Below are positions 16,352 through 23,846 of a stretch of DNA of 32,343 nucleotides, piece after piece; position 1 is the first letter of the stretch; each line of letters begins with the position of its first letter. Made by a program: the position numbers and the translations under genes. Origin of the DNA: Clostridia bacterium (lineage in GTDB: Bacteria; Bacillota; Clostridia; Oscillospirales; CAG-272); assembly GCA_017522905.1 (NCBI GenBank), contig JAFWXY010000161.1, positions 1 through 32,343 of the forward strand, read 5' to 3'. Below the pieces are notes generated by a model. That model was given only the letters and a program-made list of their open reading frames with translations. It was not told the origin of the DNA and searched no databases.

Positions 16352-17854
16352 ATGGATACCAAAACAGCAATTGAACAATTCTACGCATTGCAGTCAAAGC
16401 TCAGTGCATACGAGCACGCAATGTCGATAATCTACTACGACGGCGCAACCACCGCTCCCCGCGCAACCGCACCCAACCGCGGACACGCGCTGGGCATCCT
16501 CAGCGAGGAGGCGTACAAGCTCTCCACGGGCGAGGAAATGATGTCTCTGCTCGAATACCTCAATGCCCACAAGGACGAGCTTTCAGAAAAGGACGCGCGC
16601 TCTGTCCACCTCGCCTCCAAGGACCTTGAAGAGATGAAGAAGATCCCTATGGAGGAATACATAGCGTACCAGGAGCTTATGGTAGAGGCAGACGACGTAT
16701 GGCACAGAGCAAAGGAGGAGAGCAACTTTGAGCTCTTCCGCCCCGTGCTTGAAAAGATCTTTGACACAACAAGACGCTTCGCCGCATATTGCGCGCCCGA
16801 AAAGGAGCCCTACAACTACTGCCTTGGCAAATTCGAGGACGGTCTTACCATGGAGAAATGCGACGAGTTCTTCTCCGCTCTTAAATCTAAAATAGTTCCC
16901 CTTATCAAGAGGATCGGCGAAGCCGAGCAGGTAGACGACTCTTGCATCAAGGGAGAGTTTGACGACGCGACCCAGCAGAGCTTCTCCTACGAGCTTATGA
17001 AGCTTATGGGCATCGACCTTGACCGTTGCGGGCTCGGCACAACCGAGCATCCCTTCACCACGAGCATCGGCTCACACCACGACGTAAGAATTACCACAAA
17101 TTACGACAACACCAATATCGCATCCTCAATGTTCAGTGTTATCCACGAGGGCGGACACGCGCTTTACGATATGAATTCCAGAGACGAGTACGCCTACACA
17201 AACCTTGACGGCGGCGTATCCATGGGAATACACGAAAGCCAGAGCCGTTTCTACGAGAATTTGCTTGGCAGAAGCTACGATTTCGTCACCTGTCTCTTCC
17301 CCAAAATGAAGGAGTGCTTCCCCGGTAAGTTTGATAGCTATACAGCAATGGACGTATACAAGGCTATCAACCTTGTAACCCCCTCGCTCATCAGAACCGA
17401 GGCGGACGAGGTTACCTACTGCTTGCACGTAATGATCCGCTACGAGCTTGAAAAGAGAGTTGTAGGCGGCACGCTTGAGGTCAAGGACCTCCCCCAAGAG
17501 TGGAACAGGCTCTACAAGGAATATCTCGGCGTTGACGTTCCCGACGATAAGCACGGCGTGCTTCAGGATAGCCACTGGTCGGGCGGCGGAATCGGATACT
17601 TCCCCTCCTACGCGCTTGGCAGTGCATACGGCGCACACCTTCTCCATAAGATGAAGGAGACAGTAGACGTCGAAAAATGCCTCCGCGAAGGCGATTTCGC
17701 TCCCATCAACGAGTGGAACCGTGAGCATATCTGGCAATACGGCTGCCTTAAAGCTCCGGGCGACCTCCTCCGCGAGGCGCTTGGCGAGGAATTTGACCCA
17801 TCCTATTACACAGATTATCTTGAAGAAAAGTACTCAAAAATCTACTCTCTTTAA
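16352..17854 (+). CDS. Metallocarboxypeptidase, family M32 (carboxypeptidase Taq type)
   Basis: A 500-residue protein, the usual length for family M32 zinc carboxypeptidases, which remove C-terminal residues from peptides in the cytoplasm. The zinc site is H265-E-G-G-H269 in SVIHEGGHALYDMN, and the third ligand is E295 in GIHESQSRFYEN. Other family signatures are HPFTTSIGSHHDVRITTNYD just before the zinc motif, LIRTEADEVTYCLHV, and DSHWSGGGIGYFPSYALGSAYGA near the C-terminus. There is no signal peptide. It is transcribed from its own promoter, ends at a strong terminator, and probably serves general peptide turnover. Confidence 0.96.
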   Translation: MDTKTAIEQFYALQSKLSAYEHAMSIIYYDGATTAPRATAPNRGHALGILSEEAYKLSTGEEMMSLLEYLNAHKDELSEKDARSVHLASKDLEEMKKIPMEEYIAYQELMVEADDVWHRAKEESNFELFRPVLEKIFDTTRRFAAYCAPEKEPYNYCLGKFEDGLTMEKCDEFFSALKSKIVPLIKRIGEAEQVDDSCIKGEFDDATQQSFSYELMKLMGIDLDRCGLGTTEHPFTTSIGSHHDVRITTNYDNTNIASSMFSVIHEGGHALYDMNSRDEYAYTNLDGGVSMGIHESQSRFYENLLGRSYDFVTCLFPKMKECFPGKFDSYTAMDVYKAINLVTPSLIRTEADEVTYCLHVMIRYELEKRVVGGTLEVKDLPQEWNRLYKEYLGVDVPDDKHGVLQDSHWSGGGIGYFPSYALGSAYGAHLLHKMKETVDVEKCLREGDFAPINEWNREHIWQYGCLKAPGDLLREALGEEFDPSYYTDYLEEKYSKIYSL

Positions 17855-17860
17855 CATTTC

Positions 17861-17893
17861 ATCCCCTGCAGCTTTCAGCCGCAGGGGATTTTT
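17861..17893 (+). terminator. Terminator of the M32 gene
   Basis: A 9-bp stem ATCCCCTGC/GCAGGGGAT (17861-17869 with 17881-17889) followed by a T-run ending at 17893. Confidence 0.85.
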
Positions 17894-17969
17894 GCACAAT
17901 GAACAAATAACCTATTATCAAGCTAAAAAATTTTATTAAATATTTAAACCAAAAAATGCTTTCCCTTTA

Positions 17970-17998
17970 TTGAAATGAATAATATAATGTGGTATAAT
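17970..17998 (+). promoter_or_regulatory. asd promoter
   Basis: TTGAAA (17970-17975), 17 bp, TATAAT (17993-17998). The leader is only about 40 nt, so there is no room for a lysine riboswitch. GAGGT (18031-18035) precedes ATG 18045. Confidence 0.75.
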
Positions 17999-18044
17999 TA
18001 CTTTATTGTATAAGACAAACTCACGAAAACGAGGTAGATATAAA

Positions 18045-19118
18045 ATGAAAAAAATGAAGGTCGGCGTCGTAGGCGCCACAGGTATGGTAGGTCAGAGATT
18101 TCTCTCTATGCTCGCAGAGCATCCCTACTTTGAGGTCATCAAGCTCGCCGCATCCAAGAATAGCGCGGGCAAAACCTATGCAGAGGCTCTCGGCGGCCGC
18201 TGGAAGCTTGCAAATCCCATGCCCGAAAAGTATAAGGATATGGTAGTTATCGACGCAGAGAACGTTGACGAGATGAAGGAATGTCAGTTCGTATTCTGCG
18301 CAGTTAATATGAAGAAGGACGAGATCAAGGCACTTGAGGAAAAGTACGCAAAGGCCGAGATCCCGGTAGTATCCAATAACTCCGCTCACCGTTGGACACC
18401 CGACGTTCCTATGGTAGTTCCGGAGATCAACCCCGAGCACCTCGAGGTTATCAAGTCCCAGAGAGAGCGCCTTGGCACAAAGCGCGGCTTTATCGCTGTT
18501 AAGCCCAACTGCTCTATCCAGGCGTACGTTCCCGAATTGACTCCCCTCCGCAAGTACGGCATCAAGGAAGTCGTTGCAACCACCTATCAGGCTATCTCCG
18601 GTGCTGGTAAGACCTTCAACGAGTGGCCCGAGATGATCGACAACATCATTCCCTTCATCGGTGGCGAGGAAGAAAAGAGTGAGCAGGAGCCCCTCCGCGT
18701 TTGGGGTAGGGTCGAGAACGGACAGATCGTTAAGTCTGATGACGTTAAGATCACAACGCAGTGCATTCGCGTTCCCGTTACAGACGGTCACACCGCGGCT
18801 GTATTCGTAAAGTTCGAGAATAAGCCCACCAAGGAGCAGATCCTCGAGGATTGGAAAAACTTCAAGGGACTTCCCCAGACTCTTGAGCTTCCTAACGCTC
18901 CCGAGCAGTTCATTACATACTTTGAGGAGGAAAACCGTCCTCAGGCTCGCCTTGACCGTGATATCTACGGCGGAATGGGCGTTACCGCAGGTCGTCTCCG
19001 CGAGGATTCTATCTACGACTACAAGTTCGTAGGTCTCGCACATAACACCGTCCGCGGCGCAGCAGGCGGCGCAGTCCTCATCGCAGAATTGCTCTATAGA
19101 CTTGGATATTTTGATTGA
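18045..19118 (+). CDS. asd: Aspartate-semialdehyde dehydrogenase
   Basis: A 357-residue NADPH-dependent enzyme that reduces aspartyl phosphate to aspartate semialdehyde, the branch point to lysine/diaminopimelate, threonine and methionine. Visible are the nucleotide-binding GATGMVG (10-16), the SNNSAHRW segment, catalytic C156 in KPNCSIQ, QAISGAGKT, and the C-terminal GRLREDSIYDYKFVGLAHNTVRGAAGGAVL. This is the archaeal/fungal-like subtype, with VPEINPEHLEVI and no insert typical of E. coli Asd. I chose ATG 18045 (MKKMKVG) because it has GAGGT at the proper distance and starts the fold at once; an upstream ATG at 18006 lies next to the expected transcription start and lacks a site. Confidence 0.96.
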   Translation: MKKMKVGVVGATGMVGQRFLSMLAEHPYFEVIKLAASKNSAGKTYAEALGGRWKLANPMPEKYKDMVVIDAENVDEMKECQFVFCAVNMKKDEIKALEEKYAKAEIPVVSNNSAHRWTPDVPMVVPEINPEHLEVIKSQRERLGTKRGFIAVKPNCSIQAYVPELTPLRKYGIKEVVATTYQAISGAGKTFNEWPEMIDNIIPFIGGEEEKSEQEPLRVWGRVENGQIVKSDDVKITTQCIRVPVTDGHTAAVFVKFENKPTKEQILEDWKNFKGLPQTLELPNAPEQFITYFEEENRPQARLDRDIYGGMGVTAGRLREDSIYDYKFVGLAHNTVRGAAGGAVLIAELLYRLGYFD

Positions 19119-19133
19119 TGTATAAGATGCAAA

Positions 19134-19178
19134 GAGGGGGAAGGAACCTTTTTTGAGGAAAAAGTTTCCTTCCCCCTC
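19134..19178. repeat. Long G/C-asymmetric hairpin, candidate intergenic repeat element
   Basis: GAGGGGGAAGGAA (19134-19146) pairs with TTCCTTCCCCCTC, and an inner C-TTTTT/AAAAA-G helix continues it; the loop is TGAGG. It is followed by CCTGCACCCTCCCCCATCTT rather than by a T-run, so it is not a normal terminator. The purine-rich arm, pyrimidine-rich arm and C-rich tail resemble hairpin elements I remember scattered between genes in gut Clostridia. One copy is seen in this window. Confidence 0.5.
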
Positions 19179-19276
19179 CCTGCACCCTCCCCCATCTTTT
19201 AAAAACCTTCAATAGATAGCAGGTTAGTTTGGGGCGTTTGTACATTTGCAGACAGGAGTTGATTTATTTCATAACA

Positions 19277-19304
19277 AAGGGCAACCGCCAAGGCGGTTGC
19301 CCTT
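19277..19304. terminator. Bidirectional terminator, asd / leucine-rich lipoprotein
   Basis: A 13-bp inverted repeat AAGGGCAACCGCC/GGCGGTTGCCCTT around AA, so the real loop is about 4 bases. TTCTCTTTT follows on the + side, and a weaker T-stretch on the - side. Confidence 0.8.
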
Positions 19305-19309
19305 CTCTT

Positions 19310-21598
19310 TTATTTCTCGTCGGGAACGTAATTATAAACTATTTGTTCTCTGCCTACAAGATCAGGGTTCTCTGCTCCGATACGTATCTTTGCCCATTGT
19401 TCCTCACTGCCTGTATAATACACGGTGCCCATGTAATGGGACAACGCATTGTCACATATCACCGTCACAGATTCGGGCATAATTATTCTCGCAAGGCGGT
19501 TACAGTTCATGAATGCACCAGACAAGATAAACCTTGTGTTCTCATTTATCTCGTATTCCTCGATTGAGGTATCTGCCATCTTCACAAGTGCAAGATACGG
19601 GTTGTCAGAATTTCCAAGATAACATCCTATGCCATAGTTGGTATAGCTAAGGCCTCTGCATTCTGAAAATGCATCACTACCTATCAGCGTCACACTATCA
19701 GGTATCTCTATGCTCTTGAGAGAAATACAATCCGAAAAAGCCCTATCGCCTATACTCGTCACGCTATCGGGAATAGTTATTTTCTCTATGCGGGTGCATC
19801 CACTGAACGCACCATTATCTATGCGCGCTCCTCCCGTTATTGTAACGTTTTTTATTGATGTCGGAACGTATTCCCCATTCACATGCGCCCCTTCCGCCCC
19901 AAATATATATCCAAAATTCGTATGTCTTATGTCATCCCTCGCGGCACCAACACACGGAAGAGTTATCTCTATGAGGTTAGTGCATCCGGAAAACGCCGAA
20001 AAGCCTATGTTCCTCACACTATCGGGGACAACAATGCTTACAAGGTTAGTTCCGTCGATAAACGCTCCATCCGAAATTCCCTCGGTGCCGTCGCGCAGAG
20101 TGACCGAATCAACGCTATTATCAAAATCAACAGCCCAATTGTCAACGTAGCTTACTCCGTTTTCTATATCAAAAAGCTTGTTACAGTCAAGAAATGCAAA
20201 AGGTCCTATGCTTGTTACACTCTCGGGTATCGTGATGCTCTCAAGATTGCTGCATTCATAGAATGCTCCTTCACCAATACTTATCGTTCCGTCAGAAATA
20301 GACACACTTATAAGGCCGGTACATTTATTGAAGGCATAGGCACCTATAGTCATCACGCCCTCGGGTATATTTACATTCTTAAGATTTGTGCAAGCATAGA
20401 ATGCGTTTTGTTCTATGCTCATCACACCTTCCGGTATCGTTACGCTTTCAAGTTTGAAGCACTCATAAAACATACTGGAGCCAATACTGGTTACACCTTC
20501 GGGTATCGCAATGCTTGTAAGCTCCACACATCTGTAAAATGCTGCTCCGCCTATACTTGTGACGCTGTTTGGGATAGTTATACTTTCCAGTCTTGTGCAA
20601 TTCTCAAACGCGCGAGCGCCTATGCTCGTTACACTGTCAGGGAGAATAATTTCTATAAAATTCGTGCTTGCAAAGGCAGACTTACCTATACTTGTGACAC
20701 TGTCCGGAATGGTTATCTCTCGAAGACCTGAGCCATCAAAAGCAAATTCGCCTATAACCGCTACACTGTCGGGAATAATAACATTTCTCAAATTAGGTTT
20801 ACCGGCAAATGCATATTCCCCGATGACCTTGACAGGCACACCGGAGTATTCCGAAGCAATCATAACTCGTGTGGTTACCCATGATTTAAAACCAACGACC
20901 ACTGCATATGTGCCGTCATCAGACAGCGCATACTCTATACCATCTGTAGGACTGACTCCTCTATCACAGATCGTACAGAATCCGTCTGTCCCGACGCTGT
21001 GGTCTTCTTTCTCACCTGTATATCCGCATGCCTCGCATTTCGGCCAATGTCCGTCACTTTCGGAAAGATATGTGTTTGAGTGCTCAAGCTTTGCTCTTTC
21101 GTCATAGGTTGAATACTCACATCTGCTACACGTCACGTGGGCATTCCATCCCACCTCGGTACAGGTAGGCTCCTTTTCGGCAATTTGGACTATATCGTGC
21201 TCAAGCGCGGCAATTTCGGAATAGGTTGTGTGATTGCATCTCGTACAGGTCACGTATGCATCCCAACCAACCTCTGTACAGCTTGGAGCTTGCGCATCGT
21301 GCATCACCTCGTCGTGTCCTATTGCGGCAATAACCTCTGTTTCCTTTTCACCGCAATCACAAGCTCGCTCACGGCTGCCGCTTTCGGTACAGTTAGCATC
21401 TTTTACAGTTGCCCAATCACCAAATACACAAACGTGGGCTTCAGTCGTTTTTTCTGTATGCCCCTCGGTTGTCTTGTCACCCGGGTTTTCGGTTTCTAAC
21501 GGTTGCACTTCTCCGCTCTCGGTTTCACACGCCGCAAAGCAGGACAAAACAAGCATCAATGCCAAAATCAACAACAAAGCCAAAAACGTCTTCTTCAT
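19310..21598 (-). CDS. BspA-type leucine-rich-repeat surface lipoprotein
   Basis: 762 residues from ATG 21598 (GGAGGA upstream; an in-frame ATG at 21655 has no site). The signal peptide has a lipobox ending at C24 (FAAC), so it is anchored on the outer membrane face. A Thr/Glu-rich spacer follows. Residues about 55-215 contain Cys-rich repeats of the pattern C...W......A.CTE.G...R.C.CG......I...GHD, paired-cysteine modules common in clostridial surface proteins. From about 255 to the end come some 16 LRR_5 units of about 23 residues (consensus TSIGxxAFxxCxxLxSITIPDSV). The C-terminus has YYTGSEEQWAKI, a frequent terminal unit of this family. Such proteins often bind host or microbial surfaces; the ligand is unknown. 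Confidence 0.93.
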   Translation of the reverse strand: MKKTFLALLLILALMLVLSCFAACETESGEVQPLETENPGDKTTEGHTEKTTEAHVCVFGDWATVKDANCTESGSRERACDCGEKETEVIAAIGHDEVMHDAQAPSCTEVGWDAYVTCTRCNHTTYSEIAALEHDIVQIAEKEPTCTEVGWNAHVTCSRCEYSTYDERAKLEHSNTYLSESDGHWPKCEACGYTGEKEDHSVGTDGFCTICDRGVSPTDGIEYALSDDGTYAVVVGFKSWVTTRVMIASEYSGVPVKVIGEYAFAGKPNLRNVIIPDSVAVIGEFAFDGSGLREITIPDSVTSIGKSAFASTNFIEIILPDSVTSIGARAFENCTRLESITIPNSVTSIGGAAFYRCVELTSIAIPEGVTSIGSSMFYECFKLESVTIPEGVMSIEQNAFYACTNLKNVNIPEGVMTIGAYAFNKCTGLISVSISDGTISIGEGAFYECSNLESITIPESVTSIGPFAFLDCNKLFDIENGVSYVDNWAVDFDNSVDSVTLRDGTEGISDGAFIDGTNLVSIVVPDSVRNIGFSAFSGCTNLIEITLPCVGAARDDIRHTNFGYIFGAEGAHVNGEYVPTSIKNVTITGGARIDNGAFSGCTRIEKITIPDSVTSIGDRAFSDCISLKSIEIPDSVTLIGSDAFSECRGLSYTNYGIGCYLGNSDNPYLALVKMADTSIEEYEINENTRFILSGAFMNCNRLARIIMPESVTVICDNALSHYMGTVYYTGSEEQWAKIRIGAENPDLVGREQIVYNYVPDEK
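19430..20840 (-). repeat. About 16 LRR_5 coding repeats
   Basis: Tandem units of about 69 bp encode the leucine-rich repeats. The best conserved part encodes IPDSVTSIG...AF, so the DNA itself is repetitive and prone to unit gain or loss. A few units are longer, such as the insertion around 20080-20190. Confidence 0.85.
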
Positions 21599-21664
21599 AG
21601 AAAAGGTCCTCCGAATAAATGTCTGCGCAGTTTGTGGGAACAAAACAAGTTCCACATTAATTAC

Positions 21665-21693
21665 ATTCTATCACCTTTGCATATATTTGTCAA
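21665..21693 (-). promoter_or_regulatory. Promoter of the LRR lipoprotein gene
   Basis: Minus strand: TTGACA (21693-21688), 17 bp, TAGAAT (21670-21665), about 67 bases before the start codon. Confidence 0.8.
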
Positions 21694-21697
21694 CCGA

Positions 21698-21746
21698 TGC
21701 AAAAACAAAAATAGGTGTGATGCTCTGTTAGGAGCATCACGCCTAT
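21698..21746 (-). terminator. Terminator of the CNNM/CorC gene
   Basis: A 15-bp stem (21711-21725 with 21732-21746, one G-T) with a 6-base loop, followed on the minus strand by TTTTTGTTTTTG. Confidence 0.9.
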
Positions 21747-21763
21747 CCGTCGAAACATATTTT

Positions 21764-23209
21764 TTATTCTTCTGTTGTAGGCTCTACAACGGGCTCCTGC
21801 TCGTCGTCAGTCTCTGTTTCACGGATGATGACTACTTCTTCTCTTTCGTCATCGTCATCCTCGTCGTCCTCGTCCTCGTTAACGGGTCTTTCCTTGACTG
21901 TAACGAGCGTAGATTCGATTCGATGGTCTGCTACATTTTCAACCTTGATTATAAGGTCCTCGGTTTCAACCTCAAGCGTAGAGCCGTCGTCCGGGATCTC
22001 GCCGAGAAGTCCAAAGATATATCCGCCAAAGGTATCGCAGTCCTCTGTATCAAAGGAAACGTCAAGAACCTCAGAAAGCTCGGTAAGAGATGCAGATCCG
22101 AGGATCTTCCACTCCCTTGCCTCCTCGTTGAGGCACTCTATCTCCTTAACTATAATCTCGTCCTTCTCGTCCATATCACCAACGAGAAGCTCAAGCAGGT
22201 CGTGAATGGTGATAACACCGTGTGTTCCGCCGTACTCGTCAACTACGATAGCGAAATAGTTTCTTGTTTCCTTCATGTTGGAGAACAAAACGTCCGCCTT
22301 CATGTTCTCGGGAACAAAGTAGGGCTTCTCTGCCGCAACCTTGAGTGCCTCTGCAACGCTCTTGCACTCGGCGCGGAAGAACTTTTTGATATTAAGCACC
22401 GCAACTACGTCGTCGGCACTCTCGCCGCAAATAGGATAGTAGCCGTGTCTTGACGTTGCGATTACCTGCTTCCAATCCTCAATGGTGTCGTCGCGGTAGA
22501 TCATCTTGACGTTTGTACGGTGTGTGCAGACCTCGGAGATAAGAATATCGTCAAACTCAAAGATATTCTGGATCATCTCATTCTCCATGCTGTCTATCGC
22601 GCCCGCCTCGCTGGAGGTGTCAAGCATGATACGGATCTCCTCCTCGCTTGCCGCTTCCTCCTCCTCGTGAGGATTTACACCGAACAAACGGAGAATGCCG
22701 TTGGTTGTCTTTGTAAGGATCCAAACAAAGGGCGCGAAAATTACCGCAAACACTCTGATAAATCCGCAAATTGCAAGTGAATAGCCCTCTGCATGCTTAA
22801 TTGCAAGCTTCTTGGGCACAAGCTCGCCGAAGATAATGCTGAAGAAGGAGAGCAAGAGTGTGATTGCAACGACAAATACTCCCTCGGGGATATATATCCC
22901 GTTGCCCTTTACAAAATCAAGGCTGTTGAACCAAAGTGTAACGGGCTCTGCAAAGCTGTCTGCCGCAAACGCAGATCCCAAGAATCCCGCAAGGGTGATT
23001 GCAACCTGAATTGTTGAGAGGAATTTAGAAGAATCGCTTGTAAACCTTTCAAGGCGTCTTGCCTTTCGTCTGACCTTCTTGTTGCCTTCCTCTATCATTT
23101 TTTCGATCTTTGCAGAGTTTATTGATAAGAATGCCGTCTCTGCCGCGGCAAATATCGCGTTAAGCGCTATAAGAAATAACTGTAATAATATGGGAACTAT
23201 GTATTCCAT
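21764..23209 (-). CDS. CNNM/CorC-family metal transporter (hemolysin-like)
   Basis: 481 residues. Residues 1-190 form the CNNM (DUF21) transmembrane domain, with hydrophobic segments near 1-25, 65-85, 108-130 and 140-165 and the motifs ETAFLSINSAKIE, FLSTIQVAITLAGFLGSAFA and FGELVPKKLAIKHAE. A cytoplasmic CBS pair follows (about 205-330; EFDDILISEVCTHR, FAIVVDEYGGTHGVITIHDLLE), then a CorC/HlyC C-terminal domain (about 345-430; DVSFDTEDCDTFGGYIFGLLGEIP) and a very acidic tail. Family members move magnesium, several as sodium-driven exporters; older names call them hemolysins. The start at 23209 has GAGGAG. A leader of about 280 nt with two mini-ORFs and a hairpin precedes it, and the gene is divergent from a riboswitch-controlled P-type ATPase. 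Confidence 0.93.
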   Translation of the reverse strand: MEYIVPILLQLFLIALNAIFAAAETAFLSINSAKIEKMIEEGNKKVRRKARRLERFTSDSSKFLSTIQVAITLAGFLGSAFAADSFAEPVTLWFNSLDFVKGNGIYIPEGVFVVAITLLLSFFSIIFGELVPKKLAIKHAEGYSLAICGFIRVFAVIFAPFVWILTKTTNGILRLFGVNPHEEEEAASEEEIRIMLDTSSEAGAIDSMENEMIQNIFEFDDILISEVCTHRTNVKMIYRDDTIEDWKQVIATSRHGYYPICGESADDVVAVLNIKKFFRAECKSVAEALKVAAEKPYFVPENMKADVLFSNMKETRNYFAIVVDEYGGTHGVITIHDLLELLVGDMDEKDEIIVKEIECLNEEAREWKILGSASLTELSEVLDVSFDTEDCDTFGGYIFGLLGEIPDDGSTLEVETEDLIIKVENVADHRIESTLVTVKERPVNEDEDDEDDDDEREEVVIIRETETDDEQEPVVEPTTEE

Positions 23210-23270
23210 GGTAAATGTTTACTCCTCAAAGTGTTGACTGTGTGTTTTTTCATCATTTTTTCCGAAACGC

Positions 23271-23331
23271 AAAAAAGCATAGCCGCAAAACCCTCCTCCT
23301 ATCATTTCAGAAGAGAATCCTCGGATATGCT
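23271..23331 (-). terminator. Terminator-like hairpin in the CNNM/CorC leader (putative attenuator)
   Basis: On the minus strand, AGCATA-T-CCG (23331-23322) pairs with CGG-C-TATGCT (23285-23276), followed at once by six T (the last stem T included). Inside the loop, CTCTTCT can pair with GGAGGAG (with G-U pairs), giving a stacked inner helix. It lies within the leader, 60 bases before the start codon, so it should stop transcription unless the 5' arm is blocked. Confidence 0.6.
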
Positions 23332-23337
23332 GCACTC

Positions 23338-23418
23338 TCACGAAATATAATGAAACGCACGCACAACAGTTAAGGCATTACACATACAAGTAGTGTCCGT
23401 ACTATCGCCGTCATCCAT
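23338..23418 (-). CDS. Putative leader peptide 2, acidic start (26 aa)
   Basis: ATG 23418 has an AAGGAAGG site upstream, inside the end of mini-ORF 1. The peptide begins MDDGDSTDTT (four Asp in eight positions), continues CMCNALTVVRAF, and ends HYIS before TGA at 23340. The stop is 6 nt before the 5' arm of the leader hairpin, so a ribosome ending or pausing there would cover that arm. No homologue is known to me. Coding status is inferred from the start site, Shine-Dalgarno sequence and position. Confidence 0.45.
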   Translation of the reverse strand: MDDGDSTDTTCMCNALTVVRAFHYIS

Positions 23419-23419
23419 T

Positions 23420-23482
23420 TTAATATACCTTCCTTATAAAATAATAGGCTTTCGTTATGAATAGCCTCCTGCCAAGTCTCAT
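23420..23482 (-). CDS. Putative leader peptide 1, basic (20 aa)
   Basis: ATG 23482 opens a 20-codon frame with six Arg or Lys (MRLGRRLF...KAYYF...), ending TAA at 23420-23422, a single base before the ATG of mini-ORF 2. There is no Shine-Dalgarno sequence; another in-frame ATG at 23491 would lie almost at the expected transcription start (near 23492), so leaderless translation is possible. Translation here would load ribosomes for mini-ORF 2. Evidence is positional only. Confidence 0.3.
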   Translation of the reverse strand: MRLGRRLFITKAYYFIRKVY

Positions 23483-23498
23483 GCCCGACATTACGTGT

Positions 23499-23527
23499 AT
23501 CATATCATATACGTATGCCAAAGTCAA
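23499..23527 (-). promoter_or_regulatory. Promoter of the CNNM/CorC gene
   Basis: Minus strand: TTGACT (23527-23522), 17 bp, TATGAT (23504-23499). The expected start near 23492 gives a leader of about 280 nt. The sequence of the boxes and the first spacer bases (TTGACTTTGG) matches the glycosidase promoter at 29053-29081. Confidence 0.7.
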
Positions 23528-23620
23528 GGAAATTGCCCTCTTGTTAACAGTTTATTTACAAAATTTATAATAAAAATTCTATTTTTCACTCTATTTGTTT
23601 AAAAAAAGTATGCAAAGCCC

Positions 23621-23649
23621 TTGACATTTTACTTAATTAATGATAGAAT
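23621..23649 (+). promoter_or_regulatory. Promoter of the riboswitch-ATPase transcript
   Basis: TTGACA (23621-23626), 17 bp, TAGAAT (23644-23649). The likely start is the G at 23657, exactly the first base of riboswitch helix P1. Confidence 0.85.
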
Positions 23650-23656
23650 ATTTCTC

Positions 23657-23754
23657 GTAAGGGAGTAATCGACGTCGGTATCCCCCGACGTAACAGTGTC
23701 AACATGATGGGCGTAAGCATGCGCTCTGGCTCTGTTTGAAACGGTGAGACTTAT
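23657..23754 (+). ncRNA. yybP-ykoY manganese riboswitch aptamer
   Basis: Conserved aptamer parts appear in order. The P1 5' strand GTAAG (23657-23661) is followed by the GGAGTA loop. P2 is ACGTCGG/CCGACGT (23672-23678 with 23685-23691). Then come the conserved GTCAACAT (23698-23705), a third hairpin (GCG...CGC near 23711-23723), and the 3' block ACGGTGAGA (23741-23749) with the P1 3' strand CTTAT (23750-23754). This class senses Mn2+ and commonly controls manganese exporters and P-type ATPases. P1's 3' strand also belongs to the terminator stem, so metal binding should favour read-through. Confidence 0.88.
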
Positions 23755-23790
23755 CTGTTTTTTGATGGGCAGATGAGTCTTTTCTTTTTC
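23747..23790 (+). terminator. Riboswitch-controlled terminator
   Basis: AGACTTATCTG (23747-23757) pairs with CAGATGAGTCT (23770-23780, one G-U pair), followed by TTTTCTTTTT. The 5' arm overlaps the P1 3' strand, so the two folds exclude each other. This is the expression platform of an ON switch. Confidence 0.88.
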
Positions 23791-23846
23791 TGCGGTGAAT
23801 AATCATTTATAAAAAATAATATTGAAAATAAAAAAGGAGACAACAC

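Noticed and set aside
18000..18044. Lysine riboswitch or T-box upstream of asd
   Set aside because: The promoter is about 45 bp from the start codon, leaving too little leader for either element.
18021..19043. A 340-codon open frame antisense to asd
   Set aside because: It mirrors the codon bias of asd and has no domain or plausible expression signals.
19134..19178. Ordinary rho-independent terminator for asd
   Set aside because: The stem is followed by a C-rich tail instead of a T-run on either strand; the hairpin at 19277-19304 is the better terminator.
19710..21107. Several long + strand frames opposite the leucine-rich-repeat gene
   Set aside because: They are periodic because the LRR DNA is periodic; they are complement-strand artefacts of the repeat.
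23210..23498. M-box (ykoK) magnesium riboswitch in the CNNM/CorC leader
   Set aside because: The conserved M-box blocks I would expect (such as GUUAGGUGAGGCUCCU) are absent; the mini-ORF plus terminator layout fits better.
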